A stretch of 64,000 nucleotides of DNA from Henckelia pumila (Eukaryota; Streptophyta; Magnoliopsida; Lamiales; Gesneriaceae). The stretch is from positions 98,479,180-98,543,179 of the forward strand of contig NC_133120.1 in NCBI RefSeq assembly GCF_033568475.1, read 5' to 3'. Below, piece by piece: positions 57,502 to 64,000 of this stretch (position 1 is its first letter; each line of letters begins with the position of its first letter). The translations under genes and the position numbers were made by a program. The notes beneath the pieces are model-generated. The model saw only the letters and a list, made by a program, of their open reading frames with translations, made no database searches and was not told where the DNA came from.

Positions 57502-58549
57502 AAAATGTAGTGACCCTGCATGAAATCACCTACTAACTAGCAACTAATAGCATGCATTAAACTTAATACAGAAAAATACTTAACAGAGTAAAAACGTGCG
57601 GAAACATAATCCATAAATTACATATCAGCTTAGTAACATAATCCAGGCTTAAATCTGTAGTGATACAACCAAATCGAAACCTTAAACAGTAAACATTATA
57701 CAGCTATATCGAATCCTGCTGTATAATAAAATCCGCAAGGCTCCTACTCTCTAGTCCTGCCTTGAACTACCAGCTCCGTCCATCCTGCGACCTGCCCCAT
57801 GGAATAGGGTTTCCAAGATAACAACTAGGACGTGAGCGCTAATGCCCAGTACATAGACATGAGTAAACATATGTATATAATGCATGCAACATGATGACTG
57901 GTACAGGGTTATCTGAAAAGTCATGCTCAGAACCAGCGCCACATGAGTGCTGCCACCGCACGGATCAATCTTTGGGTGCAACCACACTCGTCTAGTACAC
58001 CAGAGTAGACAGACATAAATGCCCCCGCCGTCGCGGTACTCTCAGTGACAGACTATCGAGTATAGAGCTGAGCGGCTCTATAGTCAGGTATAACAAGGTA
58101 TAGGCTCAACGTGTATATGCACATGACATATGAATATAGAAAGCGGTAAATCATATATCATGCCATATAATAATGCCAAATAAATGCAACATATAAACAT
58201 GTATACTCGCTGGAAATCTCAGTCAATGTGTACGTACCTCTAGGCTAGTTCAAGTATAGTAAGATCCTAGGTTCCAAGCCTATATTCAAAAGTTCACCGT
58301 ATCACTACATAAATTCTATAAGCCTTAACTAAGCTAATAAGTACTCCCAAAACTTAAATAGATTCCCGAACCATACCTTTGTCCGTAGTTAGCCCTTTGA
58401 AGTCGCTAGTCCCGGATGACTATAACCACACCTTGGTTATTTCAGAACCTCTATTATAACCGATGGGGCCCTCAAGTGTATAACTCATACTATAAGACTG
58501 AAGAAAGAAACTCGGGAATTCGTATTTCAAAATGAAATCGAACGAGCCC

Positions 58550-58557
58550 TATTTATA
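58550..58557 (-). promoter_or_regulatory. TATA box of chromovirus 5' LTR
   Basis: CCTATAAATAGGG on the minus strand, immediately downstream of the palindrome array. Confidence 0.65.
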
Positions 58558-58574
58558 GGCAAAATTCCCGGCCA

Positions 58575-58850
58575 GGATCGGAACTTCCGATTTCAGGATC
58601 GGAGCTTCCGATCCAGCTTACTGCATGCATGTGTGACGTCGGGATCGGAACTTCCGATCGGGCGATCGAAGCTTCCGATCTGCTCTACGTTCAACACTTG
58701 TCAAAACTCGCGGCTGAGTCATCGAAAATTGCTGGCAGCTGGAGATCGGAACGTCCGTTCCAGGATCGGAGCTTCTGATCTCTGTGCTTTCGATGAGGTT
58801 CCGAAGTGGCTAGGATCGGAGCATCCGATCTGAGTTCGGAGCTTCCGATC
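58575..58850 (-). repeat. GATCGGA-NNN-TCCGATC array in chromovirus 5' LTR
   Basis: Eight or more copies. One extra 21-bp unit (GATCGGAACTTCCGATTTCA-like) is present compared with the other LTR. It ends about 20 bp upstream of the TATA box. Confidence 0.93.
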
Positions 58851-58960
58851 CGGCCCAAAATCAAAAGCCCAAATTAAACTCCGGAATCAGTTAATTACTA
58901 ACCCTTAATCATGTTTAACATATTATTATCTTAAAATAGAATCTGGGTTACTACACATAA

Positions 58961-61900
58961 TTTTTCGGATTGGGAACAGATCGAATTATTCTACAATGGT
59001 TTGAATGGGCCAACTCGTATTTCTGTGGATGCTGCAGCTGGAGGTTCAATTTTTTCTAAATTTCCTGAGCAAGCTTATGATATGCTTGAGCAAATGACTG
59101 TTAACAGTTATCAGTGGCCGAGTGAGAGATCTGCAATAAGGAAGCCTGCTGGAATTCATGAGGTTGATGCATTCACTGCTTTGACTGCTCAGATGGCTAC
59201 TATTTTTACACAGTTGGCTGCACTGACAAAAGGGAATCAAAGTTCTACTGAGACAGCTTCACTGGCTACTGCAGTAAATTCTGCTGATGGATTTGAGAGA
59301 ATGGAGCAAGCCCAATATGTGAACAACAAGAATTACAACAATTATCGAGGTAATCCTGTACCCAATCAGTATCATCCTAGTTTGCGTAATCATGAGAATT
59401 TTTCATATGCAAATAATAAGAATGTGTTGAATCCTCCACCGGGGTTCAATACTCAGAATGGTGAGGGTAAGGCATCGTTGGAAGATGTAGTGAGTAATTT
59501 TATTTCAGAATCTTCCACAAGATTTAAGAGGAATGAGAATAAGCTGGATTGTATGGAGACACACTTGACCAATGTGAGCGCATCTATAAAAAATCTTGAA
59601 ACACAAATTGGTCAACTGGCGAATGCATTGAATAATCAGCAGAGAGGTGTGTTTCCTAGCAATACTGAGGTTAATCCTAGGGAGCAATGCAAAGCTGTTA
59701 CTCTTAGAAGTGGTAAAGAACTTGGGACTGATAACCCAAAGGCAATGGATGATGAGGAAGTTGAAGAGATTGTGGTGGAGTCCAAAAATTCTGATAGCAA
59801 AAAGTCTAGCAAGTCTGCAGTTGTGCCTGAGAAACCGCCTGTGCCAAAAGCTGTTCTGCCATATCCTCAGCGGTTCAAGAAGGAAGCATTGGATGAGAAG
59901 TTTTCTAAGTTTCTTGACATATTCAAGAAAATTCATATAAATATTCCTTTCGCTGATGCTTTGGAACAGATGCCGCATTATGCAAAATTCATGAAAGATG
60001 TGATGGCGCGGAAGAGAAAGCTTGAAGAGTTTGAAACAGTGAAGTTGACAGAGGAGTGCAGCGCCATCCTACAAAAGAAACTGCCACAGAAATTGAAAGA
60101 TCCAGGGAGTTTTACTATTCCTTGTATTATTGGTGGTGCGACTGCTAATAGGGCATTATGTGATTTAGGTGCAAGTATTAATTTAATGCCTTTGTCTATT
60201 TTCAGGTCGTTGGAGCTTGGCGAGGTGAAACCAACCACGATTACTCTGCAGTTGGCTGACCGTTCTCTGACATATCCTCGAGGAGTTGTGGAAGACGTTC
60301 TGGTAAAAGTAGATAAGTTTATTTTTTCTGCTGACTTTGTAGTGCTTGACATGGAAGAAGATCAAGATGTCCCTCCAATTTTGGGGAGACCATTCTTGGC
60401 GACTGGCAGAGCGTTAATTGATGTGCAAGAGGGTGAACTAACTCTACGAGTTGGTGGTGATGTTGTCACCTTCAATATCTATAAAACCATGAAATACCAA
60501 GATGAGGTACATTCTTGTAATCGCATTGATTTATCTAATTCTTATGAGAATAATTTTTGTGCAGGAATGGAGTTAGAGGACGCATTGGCTAGGTGCTTAA
60601 TTAATTCTATAACCCAATTTGAGGGGGATGATTGGGAACTTAGAGAGCAAATTCTTGCTCTTGAAAGTTTGCCAAAGGAAAAGGATGGCCAAGACAAAAT
60701 TAAAGCATTTTCTGAAAAAGTCAAAAAAGAGGTACCAGTTTCTTCTACTCCTGAATTAAAAGAACTGCCTGGTCATTTATGTTATGCATTTTTGGGAGAA
60801 AATTCGACTAACCCGGTAATTATTTCATCTTCTCTTACTCATGATGAAAAGGAAAAATTATTAAGAGTTTTGAGAAAATTTAAATCTGCTTTGGGTTGGT
60901 CTATTTCTGATATCAAGGGAATAAGTCCCAATATTTGCATGCATAAGATTTTAATGGAGGAGTCGTATAGTCCGTATGTTGATCATCAAAGGAGGTTAAA
61001 TCCTGCGATGAAAGAAGTGGTGAAAGCTGAGGTGTTGAAATTATTGAATGCTGGTATAATTTATGCTATATCTGACAGTTCTTGGGTGTCACCAGTACAG
61101 GTTGTGCCGAAAAAAGGAGGTATGACTGTGGTAAAAAATGAGAACAACGAGTTGATCTCGACTCGTACTGTTACTGGTTGGAGAGTTTGCATTGATTATA
61201 GAAGGTTGAATAAGGCTACTAGAAAAGATCATTTCCTCTTCCTTTTATTGATCAGATGCTTGACAGGTTGGCAGGTTATAAACATTACTGTTTTCTAGAT
61301 GGTTATTCTGGATACAATCAAATTGCCATAGCGCCAGAAGATCAAGAGAAAACAACTTTCACATGTCCATATGGTACTTATGCTTTTAGGAGAATGCCAT
61401 TTGGTTTGTGTAATGCACCGGCTACTTTTCAGCAGTGCATGATGGCAATTTTTTCTGACATGGTGGAAGAAGTCATGGAAATTTTTATGGATGATCTGTG
61501 TTTGGGTCTTCGTTTGATCATTGTTTGCACAATCTGACCCTTGTTTTGCAGCGTTGTCAAGAGAAAAATCTAGTACTTAACTGGGAAAAATGCCACTTCA
61601 TGGTGCAAGAAGGCATCGTACTTGGGCATAAAGTGTCATCTAATGGGCTTGAGGTGGATCGAGCAAAAGTGGTTGCGATTGAAAAGCTTCCACCGCCAAA
61701 TAATGTGAAAGCCATTAGAAGTTTCTTGGGACACGCCGGGTTTTATCGTCGCTTTATTAGAGATTTTTCTAAAATTACTAAGCCTTTGTGTAATTTATTA
61801 GAAAAAGATACATCTTTTATTTTTGATGATGCGTGTTTGCAGGCATTCACAAAGATCAAGGAGGCATTAATTTCTGCGCCTATTATGATTGTGCCTGACT

Positions 61901-62101
61901 GGAAGGAGCCGTTTGAAGTAATGTGTGATGCCAGCGATTATGCTGTAGGAGCAGTTTTGGGGCAAAGAAAGGACAAGATGTTTCGGGCAATTTACTATGC
62001 CAGCCACACTCTTGATGGAGCACAACAGAATTACACTACTACTGAAAAAGAGATGCTGGCTGTGGTGTTCTCCTTCGACAAATTCAGGTCATATCTCATT
62101 G
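58961..62101 (+). pseudogene. Athila gag (rest), protease, RT and partial RNase H, with two frameshifts
   Basis: Gag continues with GPTRISVDAAAGGSIF and a coiled linker. The protease has CDLGASINLMPLS near 60160. RT follows with RVCIDYRRLNK (61190), FLDGYSGYNQI, FRRMPFGLCNAPATFQ and FMDD (61480). RNase H (MCDASDYAVGAVLGQ, TTEKEMLAVVFSFDKFRSYLI) ends abruptly at 62101, where a foreign LTR begins. A one-base deletion near 61233 (one C missing) and a deletion of about four bases near 61488, right after FMDD, break the frame. Integrase and 3' LTR are not in the window. There is no gag zinc knuckle, as usual for Athila. Confidence 0.92.
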
Positions 62102-64000
62102 TGTAACGCCCCGTTTTTTATCTTAAATGAGTTTATTTGAGATAATCGGAGATTCCAGAGTTCAAGAGACGACTTGTATTTGATCAGGGACTACTTTGCA
62201 AATTTCGGAATTTTCAGGGACTAAAACGCAAAAAATGGAATTGTTATAATATCTAGACTTTGACTAAGTCTCCCATTCTCCCTTCATCCCTCCCAAACAT
62301 TTCTCTCCCCCATTGAAGAACTCAATGTGAGTTTCAAGCTTTTGGATTTCCTCCCGAGCTCGATCCGTCCGTTAGAAATTATTTCTGAAGGCAGATTAGC
62401 GATCACGGATGAGAGAGCTTCGTTATACCGTAAGTATTTCTCCGATCGGATATGTTTTGTTTTTCGGAGGTGGTTAGAATCGATTTAGATTCTAGTATGT
62501 TGTTCCTGGCGGAGTTCTGATCGTTTATTATCTGTCAGTTTTGAATTAGAGCGACGTTCGGATTTGTTATGAATTTTTGAAGGGATTTTCGAAAAAGTGA
62601 GTTTTGTGATTTGTTGGAATTGGATTGTTTTGGTTGAATGTTGATTGATATGAGTTGCTTAGAGTGATATTATGTTGTTTGCATTTTCGGTTAGTTGAAT
62701 TTATAGTCGTTATGCCGCCGGTTTGAGATTTTGGAAATTGGAGATTCGTTTGAGTTTTTGGGAGTTGCTCGTTTTGAATGGATTGATATTGGATTGATTT
62801 TATCTCCGCAGATTAGTTGAAGATCGTGGAGTTCCGAATTGGCAACTTTCGAATCGTTGAAGAGTTGATCGAGGTTTGGTATCGAGTTGATCCATCCTCG
62901 AAAGTTGAATTGAATTATCTTTATCGTTGAACTTGATTTGGAATGGAATTTTGATTTGGAATTCTTGTATCGATGTTGTTTCCAGGTTTGGAGCATCGAC
63001 GTTGTTGAAAAGAGGTATAAGATGACTTGGAATGGAATGGAACGAATGACTCGAATCCGACTTGATTCGAGTGTTCCGGAAAAATCACATACTTGCATGT
63101 TAATTGATTATTTGAGTTATGTTGCATTGCATTCATATTGAGCATATGAACCCTGATTTGAATAGCGGGCAGGACGGCCCTTTTGATGATAGACGTTTTG
63201 GGAATTATATTGTGAGTGGCCTGGATGTAGCTGTTTCACCTAGTGCTAGCATACTCCTTATAGTTGCACCAAAGTCTAGAGGATGGAGATACGTAGCACC
63301 ACCTCGATCGGGAGAGTCGGTGAGTTGTTTACGTGATCTCGTCCTCGGGATCCCAAAAGCAAAAGCTGAAATGTTTTGATTATCCGACTTGATAATCTCA
63401 GATTTAAAGACATGCAATGCATTTATGCATATGAATTGAGTTTTAGACATGCTTGTGGAATTGCATGGTTGTTATTTGAATATGTAGAAGATGATGCATT
63501 TCGTTTGAGATGTTTTTATGATATTACATGTTTGTCTCTTTTACTGGGAATATTATTCTCACCGGATTATCCGGCTGTTGTCTTGTCTTTGTATGTGTGC
63601 TTGGCAACAGGTGGGGCAGGACCGAGTCAGAGATCGCATGGCTAGGTGGTCGAGTTGATAGAGTGAGGCCTTGTTATTGTAGAAGTCGAATTTGAAATCG
63701 AACTTAGATTGTATTCGAACTCGATTTGTATTTTGGATTTTGGAACTTAGAATTGATGCATGTTCTACTCTTTCTTGTAATTGAATACTTCGTTGTTGGA
63801 AAAGTGTTAGTTGGATCATGTCGGAGCCTTTCCGGGTGTTGGATTGCACTTTTGGAGCCTTATTTTGAGCTAAAACAGCAGGCCATGCGCGCCCGCGCCT
63901 GGTGAGGAGCGCCCGCGCATTCTGCTCCCTTTCCCAGAGGCCTGGGCAGGGCTGTATGCGCGCCCACGCCTCGGGTGGCGCGCCCGCGCGTCACCCTGTG
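62102..64000 (+). mobile_element. LTR of another Tekay/Del-like element, running off the window
   Basis: At 62102 the Athila RNase H frame stops and TGTAACGCCCCG begins, a typical LTR start. The preceding CATTG (62097-62101) would be the 5-bp duplication. GGCAACAGGTGGGGCAGG near 63602 aligns with GGGGCAGG of the other two chromovirus-type LTRs in the window. No coding region appears before the window ends, so the LTR exceeds 1.9 kb or the element is a solo LTR. Orientation is inferred from that similarity. Confidence 0.7.
63887..63990 (+). repeat. GCGCGCCCGCGC array
   Basis: Four copies or near-copies at 63887, 63908, 63958 and 63978 in an otherwise AT-rich LTR; the array may continue past the window. 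Confidence 0.85.

Larger units (their letters stand above)
41875..58955 (-). mobile_element. Tekay/Del-type chromovirus (Ty3/gypsy), nested in Athila gag
   Basis: LTRs at 57506-58955 (5') and 41875-52823 (3', itself split by a copia insertion) flank a minus-strand gag-pol ending in a chromodomain. CATAA occurs just outside both ends (41870-41874, 58956-58960) as the 5-bp duplication. The LTRs differ by roughly 35-40 substitutions plus small indels over about 1,430 bp by hand count (about 97%). Confidence 0.95.
57506..58955 (-). repeat. 5' LTR of the chromovirus (1,450 bp)
   Basis: On the + strand it runs from TGTAGTGACCCTGCATG to GGGTTACTACA. It contains eight or more GATCGGA/TCCGATC palindromes (58575-58850) and a TATA box. 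Confidence 0.95.
39810..62101 (+). mobile_element. Athila-type Ty3/gypsy element, twice interrupted, 3' end absent
   Basis: The 5' LTR (39810-41132) is followed by a tRNA-Asp primer site and gag. Gag is broken by the chromovirus (41875-58955), resumes at 58961 and runs through protease and RT into RNase H. There it is broken again at 62101 by another LTR. RT before integrase, the tRNA-Asp primer and a TGATAAGTGC LTR start are Athila hallmarks. Its own 3' LTR lies outside the window. Confidence 0.9.

Overview
This window is plant nuclear DNA, almost certainly from a eudicot. It is AT-rich, contains one intact intron-rich housekeeping gene, and is otherwise filled with Ty1/copia and Ty3/gypsy LTR retrotransposons that use plant-type primer sites (initiator tRNA-Met, tRNA-Asp). 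A Helitron, hAT-like elements, a CACTA end, MITEs and a TRIM are also present. I cannot name the species from sequence alone.

Layout. (1) 1-11814: a large minus-strand copia element (SIRE-like in organisation) with 963-bp LTRs, the left one cut by the window edge. Gag and pol are decayed. A broken extra sense ORF and two small antisense (+) ORFs lie between pol and the 3' LTR. (2) 11815-16140: AT-rich DNA with one CACTA terminus and an (AT)26 microsatellite. (3) 16140-21450: remnant gypsy LTR interrupted by an 849-bp hAT element, a copia-type LTR with primer site, a TRIM nested in an old MITE-like repeat, and a rearranged integrase scrap. (4) 21704-30691: Helitron remnant on the minus strand with an RPA-like gene and a Rep gene whose helicase part is missing. 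It also carries a 156-bp perfect tandem duplication that looks like a captured promoter. (5) 32676-35515: the only convincing host gene, a seven-exon Peter Pan/SSF1-type Brix protein (333 aa), with a 1,035-bp hAT-like element 128 bp upstream of its ATG. (6) 36680-39800: MITE and degenerate ~500-bp tandem repeats. (7) 39810-64000: a nested stack. An Athila-type gypsy element is interrupted inside gag by a Tekay/Del-type chromovirus (5-bp duplication CATAA). The left LTR of that chromovirus is interrupted by a young, full-length copia element (5-bp duplication ATTGA) with an intact 1,304-codon gag-pol. The Athila element is interrupted again, in RNase H, by the LTR of another Tekay-type element that runs off the window.

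The most unusual signals are in non-coding parts of the elements. The young copia element has a ~1.86-kb leader holding a train of about 19 short perfect inverted repeats, nearly all with a 3-nt spacer ending in G; the arms drift from very GC-rich to very AT-rich. Similar hairpins recur in its LTRs. The chromovirus LTRs carry arrays of GATCGGA-NNN-TCCGATC palindromes directly upstream of their TATA boxes. The two antisense ORFs of the first copia element look like a diverged duplicate pair, each with its own TATA-like upstream sequence.
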